Shown: positions 1 through 6,222 of the stretch, in pieces
How positions within the stretch are numbered: the first letter of the stretch is position 1
How the letters are laid out: every line of letters starts with the position of its first letter
Assembly: GCA_030153205.1 (NCBI GenBank)
Contig: JASLHV010000279.1
Coordinates: forward strand, 1-10,562
Length of the DNA stretch: 10,562 nucleotides
DNA from: Roseiarcus sp.
Lineage (GTDB): Bacteria > Pseudomonadota > Alphaproteobacteria > Rhizobiales > Beijerinckiaceae
Direction: 5' to 3'
The notes under the pieces: generated by a model
The model's database searches: none
Seen by the model: the letters and a program-made list of their open reading frames with translations, nothing else
What the model was told of the DNA's origin: nothing
Made by a program: the position numbers and the translations under genes

Positions 1-1178
1 CGCGAGTCGCCTTTCAGGCGCTTAACTGATGCATCGCCGTTGAGCGCAACGATCAGTCGGTCGCAGTGCTTGGCGGCGAAGCGCAATGTGGAGATATGTC
101 CGGGGTGGATGAGATCGAAACAGCCGTTGGTAAAGCCGACCTCGAGGCCCTCCCGCCGCCAACGCTCTCGGATGGCCAGCGCCTCTACGGAGGTCGCCAG
201 CGCTCCTTTGCCAAGCAGAGCCGGGAATCCGTGATCGTCGGCGCTTGCGCAGAGTTCCTCCCAGCTTACCGTCGCTGCGCCTGGCTTGGCTACGACGATG
301 CCTGCGGCGAGATTCGCGAGACGCATCGATTGCTCGATCGACATGCCCCCGACCTGACAACACGCGATAGTGGCGATCACCGTGTCACCCGCGCCCGACA
401 CATCGAAAACCTGTCGCGCCACGGTCGGCATATGGATGGGCGCGATGCCCTCCTCAAAATAGGACATGCCCTTCTCTGACCGGGTGACAAGTATCGCCGC
501 GCCCGTCGTGGAGATTAGAGCACGCGCAGCTTTCTCGATGTCCTCGTCGCTTTCGCAGGCGCCGCGCACGGCTGCCGCGAGCTCGCCGCGGTTCGGCGTG
601 ATAATGCTTGCTCCAGCATATGCGGAATAGTCCCGTCGCTTAGGATCGACGAAGATCGGAACGCCACGCGCCCTTCCCATCGCGATGGCGCCCTCGAGCA
701 CGCGATCGGTGAGTCCGCCTTTGGCGTAATCAGAAAGGACAAGCCCGTGCGAATGCGGCAACAAAGCTTCGATGCGGGCGAGCACCTTGTCTTCCAGATC
801 TCTTGCGATCGGCGCGTCGGTTTCTCGGTCCACGCGCAGTAACTGATGGGCCCCGCTCATAACCCGCGTCTTGATCGTAGTCGGGCGAGAGTGATCAACG
901 ACCGGCTCAAAGGCTACGCCGGCGCCCACCATCAATTGCGCGAGCCTCTTGGCCTCGGCGTCGTCACCTACCGGTGCAATCAACCGCGATGTAGCGCCGA
1001 GTCTCGCAATATTGGCCGCGACGTTCCCCGCTCCGCCCGCGACTTCGCGATCACCAGCGTGCCGCACGACCGGCACGGGCGCTTCCGGCGAAATTCGCTC
1101 AGCCTTTCCGGTTATGTAGACGTCAAGAACAATGTCGCCAACGACGATCAACGAGGTTTCGGGTTTTAGGGGAAGCAT
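1..1178 (-). CDS. hldE: Bifunctional D-glycero-D-manno-heptose-7-phosphate kinase / heptose-1-phosphate adenylyltransferase, 3' end outside the window
   Basis: This cytoplasmic enzyme phosphorylates heptose 7-phosphate at C1 and later adenylylates heptose 1-phosphate, making ADP-heptose for the lipopolysaccharide inner core. I translated the minus strand by hand: 392 codons are open from an ATG at 1178 to the window edge. The N-terminal PfkB/ribokinase-like domain (about residues 1-315) carries VAGGAGNVAAN near 46-56 and the anion-hole and catalytic-base motif DVSGAGDT at 259-266. The C-terminal cytidylyltransferase-like domain starts near 330 and shows FTNGCFDLIHPGH at 349-361, including the HxGH nucleotide-binding motif, and then NGDASVKRLKG. 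E. coli HldE has 477 residues, so roughly 85 are missing. Both domains are fused, as in HldE and unlike the split HldA/HldC systems. No good Shine-Dalgarno precedes the ATG, and the frame stays open a little further upstream, so the start is not certain. By eye the third codon positions are less GC-rich than in the sugar genes further right. Confidence 0.95.
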   Translation of the reverse strand, partial: MLPLKPETSLIVVGDIVLDVYITGKAERISPEAPVPVVRHAGDREVAGGAGNVAANIARLGATSRLIAPVGDDAEAKRLAQLMVGAGVAFEPVVDHSRPTTIKTRVMSGAHQLLRVDRETDAPIARDLEDKVLARIEALLPHSHGLVLSDYAKGGLTDRVLEGAIAMGRARGVPIFVDPKRRDYSAYAGASIITPNRGELAAAVRGACESDEDIEKAARALISTTGAAILVTRSEKGMSYFEEGIAPIHMPTVARQVFDVSGAGDTVIATIACCQVGGMSIEQSMRLANLAAGIVVAKPGAATVSWEELCASADDHGFPALLGKGALATSVEALAIRERWRREGLEVGFTNGCFDLIHPGHISTLRFAAKHCDRLIVALNGDASVKRLKGDS

Positions 1179-1184
1179 CGCCCG

Positions 1185-1190
1185 ACTATA
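1185..1190 (-). promoter_or_regulatory. Possible -10 box just upstream of hldE
   Basis: TATAGT on the minus strand matches the sigma70 -10 consensus at five of six positions and ends six bases before the hldE ATG. No recognisable -35 hexamer lies at the usual distance. If it works, transcription would start at or next to the start codon, giving a leaderless message. That would fit the absence of a Shine-Dalgarno sequence, but this is weak evidence. Confidence 0.2.
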
Positions 1191-1287
1191 CCCGAAGCCC
1201 ACGTTTACCGAAAGGTTCGCATTGGCGAATTGTGGCTAGCAGACGATATGACCAGTTTAGGTAGCGCACGATCTGTCCAGCAATTCA

Positions 1288-1305
1288 AAGCTCTTTGGAG
1301 AGCTT
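1288..1305. other. Perfect hairpin in the pgm-hldE intergenic region
   Basis: The arms AAGCTCT and AGAGCTT form a perfect 7-bp stem around a 4-base loop. The hairpin lies about 145 bases beyond the stop of the phosphohexomutase gene and about 110 bases ahead of hldE. On the minus strand it is followed by TTTGAATT, a poor U-tract, so it could be a weak terminator or a regulatory palindrome. The rest of the 1179-1450 gap holds nothing else I can support. Confidence 0.3.
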
Positions 1306-1450
1306 GGGATGCCGGATTGGCCCCATCGGAAGCCCCAATGGCCACGATCCTCGCCACCCCTCCGACGGCGAGCGCTTCAAGCTGATCGCGGACGGTACAC
1401 GTCGATGGCTGCGCGAAAAATTTGTGACCGAGGAAGGACTTCGTCTTCAG

Positions 1451-2950
1451 TCAAATCGTTTGATTGTAAGCGCCGACCTCCGGATTCTCCCGTAACACGC
1501 CGTCGACTGCTTTAAACATCTCGCGCAAGCGCGCTTCTGAGACCGGACTTTCGACAACGACGACGAGTTCCGGTTTGTTCGAGGAGGCCCGGACCAGGCC
1601 CCAGGTGCCGTCTTCGACCGTCACGCGGACGCCGTTGACAGTGACGACGTCGCGTATCTTTTGCCCGGCGAGGGGAACGCCCTTCTCGCGCATCGCCCGG
1701 ATGCGCGCGACGACCTTGTCAGCGACCGTGTATTTTATTTCGTCGGCGCAATGCGGCGACATGGTCGGCGAGCCATAAGTGCGCGGAAGAGCGCGATAAA
1801 GGTCGGCCATGGATTGCGTCGGGTTGCGGTCGAGCATGTCGAGGATGGCGATCGCGGTGACAAAGCCATCGTCATAGCCGCGCCCGACCGGGGCATTGAA
1901 GAAGAAATGGCCGGACTTTTCGAAACCGGCGAGCGCTTTAAGGTCGCGTACGCGCCGCTTGATGTGCGAATGTCCGGTCTTCCAATAGTCGGCTTTGACG
2001 TCATTGGCGATTAGAACAGGATCGGTCGCAAAAAGACCGGTCGATTTGACGTCGACGACAAAGGTCGCGCCTTTGTGCAAGGCCGATAGATCGCGCGCGA
2101 GCATCACGCCGATCTTGTCGGCGAATATCTCCGACCCTTCGTTGTCGACTACCCCGCAGCGGTCGCCGTCGCCGTCGAAACCGAGCGCAAGATCAGCGCC
2201 TGTTCGGCGAACCTCGTCCGCCATCGCATGCAGCATGTGCAGATCTTCAGGGTTAGGATTGTAGCGCGGAAACGTATGGTCGAGTTCCACATCCAGAGGT
2301 ACGACCTCGCAACCGAGCGCGCTCAAGATCTGCGGCGCGAAAGCGCCGGCCGTGCCATTGCCGCAAGCGGCGACGACTTTGATCTTACGTTTCAGCTTCG
2401 GCCGATTGGTGAGGTCGGCAATATAGCGGGCCGGAAAATTTTCGACGAAACGATAAGCGCCGCCCTCGCGATATTTGTATTGGCCGCCAATGACGATATC
2501 ACGCAGCCGCCCCATCTCCTCTGGGCCAAATGTGACCGGGCGATTGGCGCCCATTTTCACGCCCGTCCAGCCGTTATCATTATGCGAGGCGGTGACCATC
2601 GCGACGGCCGTCGCATCGAGATCGAATTGTGCGAAATAGGCCATGGGGGTGATGGCGAGGCCGATGTCATGGACCCGCGCGCCTGCCGCCATCAGGCCGG
2701 TCACGAGGGCGTATTTGATCGAGGAGGAATAGGAGCGAAAATCGTGACCCGTCACGATGTCGGGCTTCATCCCCATTTCGTGGAGCAGCGCGCCAAGGCC
2801 AAGGCCGAGCGCCTGGACACCCATCAGGTTGATTTCTTTTTCGAAAAGCCAGCGCGCGTCATATTCGCGAAAGCCCGTCGGCTTGACCATCGGGCTCGAC
2901 TCATAGGCGTAAGTGTTCGGCTGAAGAGCGGCGTTCGGCTTCGGATACAT
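1451..2950 (-). CDS. Phosphomannomutase / phosphoglucomutase (alpha-D-phosphohexomutase family)
   Basis: This enzyme interconverts hexose 6-phosphates and hexose 1-phosphates through a phosphoserine and feeds GDP-mannose or UDP-glucose synthesis for surface polysaccharides. It is 499 residues long from ATG 2950; a TTG directly before would add one residue. Counting from that TTG, the catalytic serine loop TASHN is at 121-125, the magnesium loop DGDGDR at 260-265, the sugar-recognition motif EKSGH at 345-349 and the phosphate-binding loop RASSNKPE at 455-462. All four domain signatures are thus present and in order. The active-site loop reads TASHNDNG rather than the commoner TASHNP. The protein is somewhat longer than the roughly 460 residues of Pseudomonas AlgC, with about 20 extra N-terminal residues. 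The gene starts 77 bases after the aspartic protease and may share its transcript. Family motifs cannot tell mannose from glucose specificity, so no symbol is given. Confidence 0.93.
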   Translation of the reverse strand: MYPKPNAALQPNTYAYESSPMVKPTGFREYDARWLFEKEINLMGVQALGLGLGALLHEMGMKPDIVTGHDFRSYSSSIKYALVTGLMAAGARVHDIGLAITPMAYFAQFDLDATAVAMVTASHNDNGWTGVKMGANRPVTFGPEEMGRLRDIVIGGQYKYREGGAYRFVENFPARYIADLTNRPKLKRKIKVVAACGNGTAGAFAPQILSALGCEVVPLDVELDHTFPRYNPNPEDLHMLHAMADEVRRTGADLALGFDGDGDRCGVVDNEGSEIFADKIGVMLARDLSALHKGATFVVDVKSTGLFATDPVLIANDVKADYWKTGHSHIKRRVRDLKALAGFEKSGHFFFNAPVGRGYDDGFVTAIAILDMLDRNPTQSMADLYRALPRTYGSPTMSPHCADEIKYTVADKVVARIRAMREKGVPLAGQKIRDVVTVNGVRVTVEDGTWGLVRASSNKPELVVVVESPVSEARLREMFKAVDGVLRENPEVGAYNQTI

Positions 2951-3027
2951 CAAACCCCCAGGCGATCGCGATTTCCAGAAGCCGCTTACAGCAAATCGTC
3001 GGAGGCGCCTATTGTCTGCGCTACCGC

Positions 3028-3588
3028 CTATTGCCGCAGGATGAGTTGGCCGGATTTCTGCTCAACTCCGGAAAGGCGCTTGAGAAAGCTCATGCCGAGC
3101 AAATTGACGGAGCCTGCTTGGCGGTCCATCACGATCCCCTGCACCGCAGGCACATACACATCGCCGACGCTTACCGCATTCAGCATGACCGGCGCCGCCC
3201 GGGCGATCCCATTGGCTGTCGTCATCCGCGCCGTATAGCTCGACTCGTTGACAGGAAGCCCGATCCGCTGGGCGGTCTCCACAGACAGCGAGACGAAAGT
3301 CGCGCCCGTATCGACTAACATCTGGACGTGTGAACCGTTGATGACGACCTCGGTAGCATATTGGCCGCGCGCGTCGGGGTTGAGTCGAACCGTACGGCCG
3401 TTGTCCTCATCATTCGTCGAGGCGTGGATGATCGGGGTCGGAGGGCTTGTGGCGGGCGCCGCCGCCTCGGCCGGAGGGCCAGCGCTCGCGCCGCCGCCGG
3501 CTGCCTGCAACAGAGCCGGGAATACGCTGGGCGCATAGACGCCTGCGATACAGGCGATCACGGCAAGGATGACGACAGAACGGAGCAT
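3028..3588 (-). CDS. Membrane-anchored retropepsin-like aspartic protease (clan AA, TIGR02281-type)
   Basis: This 186-residue protein begins with a hydrophobic segment (about residues 3-28) that should act as a signal anchor. A low-complexity Ala/Pro/Gly linker (30-52) follows, and then a single retropepsin-like domain. The catalytic motif is VDTGA with Asp93, followed by FVSLS, and the second hallmark NLLGMSFLKRL is at 162-172. Proteins of this layout are common in alphaproteobacteria and are thought to act as dimers, each subunit giving one aspartate. The catalytic domain is expected in the periplasm. The physiological substrate is unknown to me. The gene lies upstream of the phosphohexomutase on the same strand with a 77-base gap. 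ATG 3588 is chosen because it gives a complete anchor; its Shine-Dalgarno is poor. Confidence 0.85.
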   Translation of the reverse strand: MLRSVVILAVIACIAGVYAPSVFPALLQAAGGGASAGPPAEAAAPATSPPTPIIHASTNDEDNGRTVRLNPDARGQYATEVVINGSHVQMLVDTGATFVSLSVETAQRIGLPVNESSYTARMTTANGIARAAPVMLNAVSVGDVYVPAVQGIVMDRQAGSVNLLGMSFLKRLSGVEQKSGQLILRQ

Positions 3589-3604
3589 TGGCTTCGCACG
3601 GGGC

Positions 3605-3630
3605 GCGCGCCCTCGACCGCGAAGGCGCGC
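3605..3630. repeat. GC-only inverted repeat upstream of the protease gene
   Basis: The arms GCGCGCC (3605-3611) and GGCGCGC (3624-3630) are perfect complements around a 12-base loop, and the left arm lies inside a 12-base palindrome at 3601-3612. It sits 17 bases ahead of the protease start codon, so a transcript from further upstream could fold there. Such repeats can arise by chance in GC-rich DNA. The 3589-3738 gap shows no convincing promoter or terminator otherwise. Confidence 0.25.
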
Positions 3631-3738
3631 ATATCAGGCAGACTAGCGCGGCCGAACCAATGGAGAGTTAATCGCTTCGGCGAAAAACGAGGCTAACCGC
3701 GCGGCTTGAACACCGGAGCTTCGCCCAAAACCCCGCCT

Positions 3739-4380
3739 TTAAGCGGTCAGCATCCGTTGGGCTGCGGCCCCAACGGCCCTGCCAAGGGCCACTTGCGCGT
3801 CGGCATCAAGATGAATGCCGTCGATTTTGCTCGATCGGATGACCGTCCCGGCGTCGAAAAACCCCGCTCCGCAGCGCTCGGCCGCTTCCTTTAGGAGCGG
3901 CGCGAGCTGGCGCGATTTCCGGTCCGCGTCTTCGAACATTGTTGTGAATACGCCGACGACTTCGATTGGCGGCGGGCAAATGACCAAGACGCGCGGCGCT
4001 TGGCCGCCAAAGACATCGAGCCGCGAGGCTTCGAGGACGAGCCTTTCAACCCCGCGCGCAATATCTTCCGCTTCGAGGCCAAATCGGCGTTTGAAATCAT
4101 TGGTCCCAAGCATGAAGGCGACGAGATCAATCGGCCGGTGGCTTTCAAGGCAGGGACGCAGATAGGCAAGGCCTGAGAGATGACCGCCTTCCACCGGGTC
4201 TTCGTGCACGGTGGTGCGGCCAGGCAGGCCTTCGGCGACGACAGTCCAGTCTTCCCCGAAGACCGTCTTCATGACGTTCGGCCAACGTTGCGCCGGCTCA
4301 TGCCGGCCGCCGTCCGTCCATGACGACATCGGGATACAACCCCAAGTGTTGGAGTCGCCGTAGCAGACCGCGGTTTTCAT
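3739..4380 (-). CDS. Cytoplasmic SGNH/GDSL-family esterase (arylesterase / carbohydrate esterase-like)
   Basis: This is a 213-residue serine esterase with all SGNH blocks visible. Block I is GDSNTWG at 8-14 with nucleophile Ser10. Block II Gly54 lies in GLPGRTT, block III is GTND at 92-95 with Asn94, and block V is DGIH at 187-190 with Asp187 and His190. The start of the protein and the overall plan resemble the small rhizobial and mycobacterial esterases/acyltransferases that usually read GDSLTWG; Asn replaces the usual Leu after the nucleophile. There is no signal peptide, so it should act in the cytoplasm. ATG 4380 has a good Shine-Dalgarno (AAGGGG) close upstream. The gene is the last of the xylA unit, 39 bases after the ribokinase. 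Removing acetyl groups from imported sugars or oligosaccharides would fit this setting, but that is inference; the substrate cannot be read from sequence. Confidence 0.85.
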   Translation of the reverse strand: MKTAVCYGDSNTWGCIPMSSWTDGGRHEPAQRWPNVMKTVFGEDWTVVAEGLPGRTTVHEDPVEGGHLSGLAYLRPCLESHRPIDLVAFMLGTNDFKRRFGLEAEDIARGVERLVLEASRLDVFGGQAPRVLVICPPPIEVVGVFTTMFEDADRKSRQLAPLLKEAAERCGAGFFDAGTVIRSSKIDGIHLDADAQVALGRAVGAAAQRMLTA

Positions 4381-4419
4381 CTCTGCCCCTTTTCTCGCTC
4401 GTCGCGATCCGTCATCGCC

Positions 4420-5325
4420 CTACCGCGCTTGCTTGGCGAGAGCTTCGATCTCCGCCGCATAGGGCATGCTTGGCTGCGCGCCGGGCTTGGCGCAAGCCAG
4501 ACTGCCGGCGGCGAGGCCGCGTTTCATCGCTGTCTCGAACGAGAGCCCGCCATCGAGGGCCGCCGCAAAAGCCCCAACGAATGTATCGCCGGCGCCCGTG
4601 GTGTCGACCACTTCGACTTTTGGCGCTGGCGCAGCGAAACGCACGCCCTTGGCGTAACCGACCGCACCGGCAGGCCCTAACGTGACGATGCAGGCGATAC
4701 CCTGCGTTCGGTCGACATAGGCTGCAACCTCCTCGGGCTCCCGCGTCGATTGTTTTAACGCTGCGCCGAGCGTCAGCGCCTCGTGTTCGTTGACGACGAG
4801 AATATCGACCGCGGCGAGCAATTTCTGGCTGGGCGGTCCGGCAGGGGCCAGATTCAATATGACGCGCGCGCCCTTGGCCTTGACGTGGATGGCGGCGGCT
4901 TCGACTTCCGCCGGCGGCGTCTCGCGCTGCAGAACGAGCGTATCGCTGGCGCCGACCGTCAGTGTTTCGAGTTGTTTGGCGACGGCGAGCCGGTTGGCCC
5001 CGGAGGCGACAACGATGGCGTTCTCGCCATGGGCGTCGACGGCGATAAAGGCGGCGCCGGTCGGCGCGGCGACTTCGCGGGTCGCTGAGAGATCCACGCC
5101 ATCAGCTTTGAGAAGTGCTAAAGCTTCGGCGGCGAAGGAGTCTTTGCCGATCGCCCCGACCATGACGACTTTTGCGCCGGCGCGTCGCGCCGCAAGAGCC
5201 TGATTGGCGCCTTTGCCTCCCGGACTCGTCGCATAATCGCCGCCAAGCGTGGTTTCGCCTGGGCCTGGAATAGTCTCGACGCGCGTGACGAGGTCGAGAT
5301 TGATCGAACCGAAGACGACGATCAT
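4420..5325 (-). CDS. rbsK: Ribokinase (PfkB family)
   Basis: This 301-residue kinase phosphorylates D-ribose at O5 with ATP in the cytoplasm. It opens with MIVVFGSINLDL, where Asp11 matches the ribose-binding aspartate. The PfkB signature GGKGANQ is at 36-42, and Glu135 in LQRETP matches the conserved substrate-site glutamate. The NxxE magnesium/phosphate motif NEHE is at 179-182, and the anion hole with catalytic base is DTTGAGDT at 241-248 (Asp247). The full ribose-binding set argues for a true ribokinase rather than a distant family member, although other pentoses or ketoses cannot be excluded. I chose ATG 5325 because it has an upstream GAGG and starts 11 bases after the dehydrogenase stop. 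The frame is open for another 109 codons upstream, but that stretch lies over the dehydrogenase gene and looks like a shadow. The tight spacing indicates translation from the same message as the dehydrogenase. Confidence 0.9.
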   Translation of the reverse strand: MIVVFGSINLDLVTRVETIPGPGETTLGGDYATSPGGKGANQALAARRAGAKVVMVGAIGKDSFAAEALALLKADGVDLSATREVAAPTGAAFIAVDAHGENAIVVASGANRLAVAKQLETLTVGASDTLVLQRETPPAEVEAAAIHVKAKGARVILNLAPAGPPSQKLLAAVDILVVNEHEALTLGAALKQSTREPEEVAAYVDRTQGIACIVTLGPAGAVGYAKGVRFAAPAPKVEVVDTTGAGDTFVGAFAAALDGGLSFETAMKRGLAAGSLACAKPGAQPSMPYAAEIEALAKQAR

Positions 5326-5336
5326 CGCGACGACCT

Positions 5337-6119
5337 CTACAGCCAGCCGCCGTCGGCGACATATTGTTGATTGGTCATGACCGCGGCCTCGTCGGAAGCA
5401 AAGAACAGCGCGACGCGCGCCATGTCGTCCGGCACGAGCGGACGTTTGACGCATTGTCCCTTCATCCGCTCGGCGTCGCCCTCCGGCGTCATCCATAGGG
5501 AAAGCTGCCGGTCCGTCATGATCCATCCCGGCGCAATGGCGAGACAGCGCACGTTGTGCTCGCCATAGGCGCGAGCAATTGATCGCGTGAAGCCGACGAC
5601 GGCCGCTTTGGACGCTTCGTAAGCCGGCATGCCGCCATGGCCAAGCATCCATGAGGTCGAGCCGAAATTGATAATCACGCCCTTCTTCTTGGCGACCATG
5701 TCGGGCAGGACCGCCTGCGACATAAAAAACTGATGTTTGAGGTTGATCGCGATGCGGTCGTCGAAATATTCGGGCGTGAGGTCGGCCAGGGCGTGGCGTT
5801 CGTCATGCGCGGCGTTGTTGACGAGAATATCGATGGGGCCGAAACGGTTGCGGATCGCCGTGACCGCCGTGCGCAAGTCGTCGGTACTCTTTAGATCGGC
5901 GCGTTCGAAGTGCAAATCGCGTCCGTCGCCAGCCCATTTCGCGACCAAAGCTCTCGAAGCTTCCTCGGCAATATCGATGAAGGCGGTTTTGGCGCCCTGC
6001 TCGGCAAAGCGCCGGGTGATCGCAGCGCCAATACCGCTGCCGCCACCGGTGACGATGACGACTTTGCCTTTGAGGCTTGGGTACGTGGCGATGGGCGCGA
6101 CTTCGATCGCTTCTGACAT
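5337..6119 (-). CDS. NAD-dependent short-chain dehydrogenase, D-xylose 1-dehydrogenase-like
   Basis: This 260-residue classical SDR has the cofactor motif TGGGSGIG at 24-31, Asp49 at the end of the second beta strand (favouring NAD over NADP) and NNAA at 101-104. The catalytic residues are Ser154, Tyr167 and Lys171 in YEASK. It resembles, as I remember it, Caulobacter crescentus D-xylose dehydrogenase (the Weimberg-pathway XylB): YPSLKGK near the N terminus, DERHALAD, NFGSTSW and the C-terminal Gly-Trp. In that pathway the enzyme oxidises D-xylose to xylonolactone. Its place between xylose isomerase and ribokinase supports a pentose or related aldose as substrate, but arabinose, galactose or fucose dehydrogenases of the same subfamily are possible. 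I prefer ATG 6119, which has GGAG seven bases upstream, to an in-frame GTG at 6167. No symbol is given because xylB more often means xylulokinase. Confidence 0.85.
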   Translation of the reverse strand: MSEAIEVAPIATYPSLKGKVVIVTGGGSGIGAAITRRFAEQGAKTAFIDIAEEASRALVAKWAGDGRDLHFERADLKSTDDLRTAVTAIRNRFGPIDILVNNAAHDERHALADLTPEYFDDRIAINLKHQFFMSQAVLPDMVAKKKGVIINFGSTSWMLGHGGMPAYEASKAAVVGFTRSIARAYGEHNVRCLAIAPGWIMTDRQLSLWMTPEGDAERMKGQCVKRPLVPDDMARVALFFASDEAAVMTNQQYVADGGWL

Positions 6120-6135
6120 TAAGGAGCTCCAGAAA

Positions 6136-6188
6136 TGAGGCGCTGCGCCAAAGCCTCTTCCACCCACGACGCGGGAGAGGACGCCTCA
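6136..6188. other. Nested inverted repeats between xylA and the dehydrogenase gene
   Basis: The outer arms TGAGGCG (6136-6142) and CGCCTCA (6182-6188) and the inner arms CCTCT (6154-6158) and AGAGG (6176-6180) are perfect complements and nest inside each other. They lie in the 103-base gap after the xylA stop, ending 16 bases before the dehydrogenase start. In the mRNA this could form a stem that protects the xylA message from decay or reduces read-through. No U-tract follows, so it is not a typical intrinsic terminator. Confidence 0.35.
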
Positions 6189-6222
6189 GCACAGCGTTAG
6201 GTTCTCGTTGGCGGTGCGCTAC

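Noticed and set aside
1248..1385. A 45-codon plus-strand frame in the pgm-hldE gap, and an overlapping 66-codon frame at 1295-1495
   Set aside because: Neither has a convincing Shine-Dalgarno or family motif, their codons do not show the GC-rich third positions of the confirmed genes, and the second runs into the 3' end of the phosphohexomutase gene. A decayed gene remnant cannot be excluded.
2228..3238. A 336-codon plus-strand frame, and a second long one at 9534-10286
   Set aside because: They lie opposite the phosphohexomutase/protease genes and PuuD, with Arg/His/Asp-rich compositions typical of antisense shadows and no family motif.
5326..5652. A 109-codon N-terminal extension of the ribokinase frame
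   Set aside because: It overlaps the dehydrogenase gene, is Arg-rich and unlike any kinase; the ribokinase fold begins exactly at the ATG at 5325, which has its own Shine-Dalgarno.
6120..6167. A GTG-initiated 16-residue extension of the dehydrogenase
   Set aside because: ATG 6119 has a well-placed GGAG and gives a normal SDR length; the extension overlaps the nested stem in the intercistronic gap.
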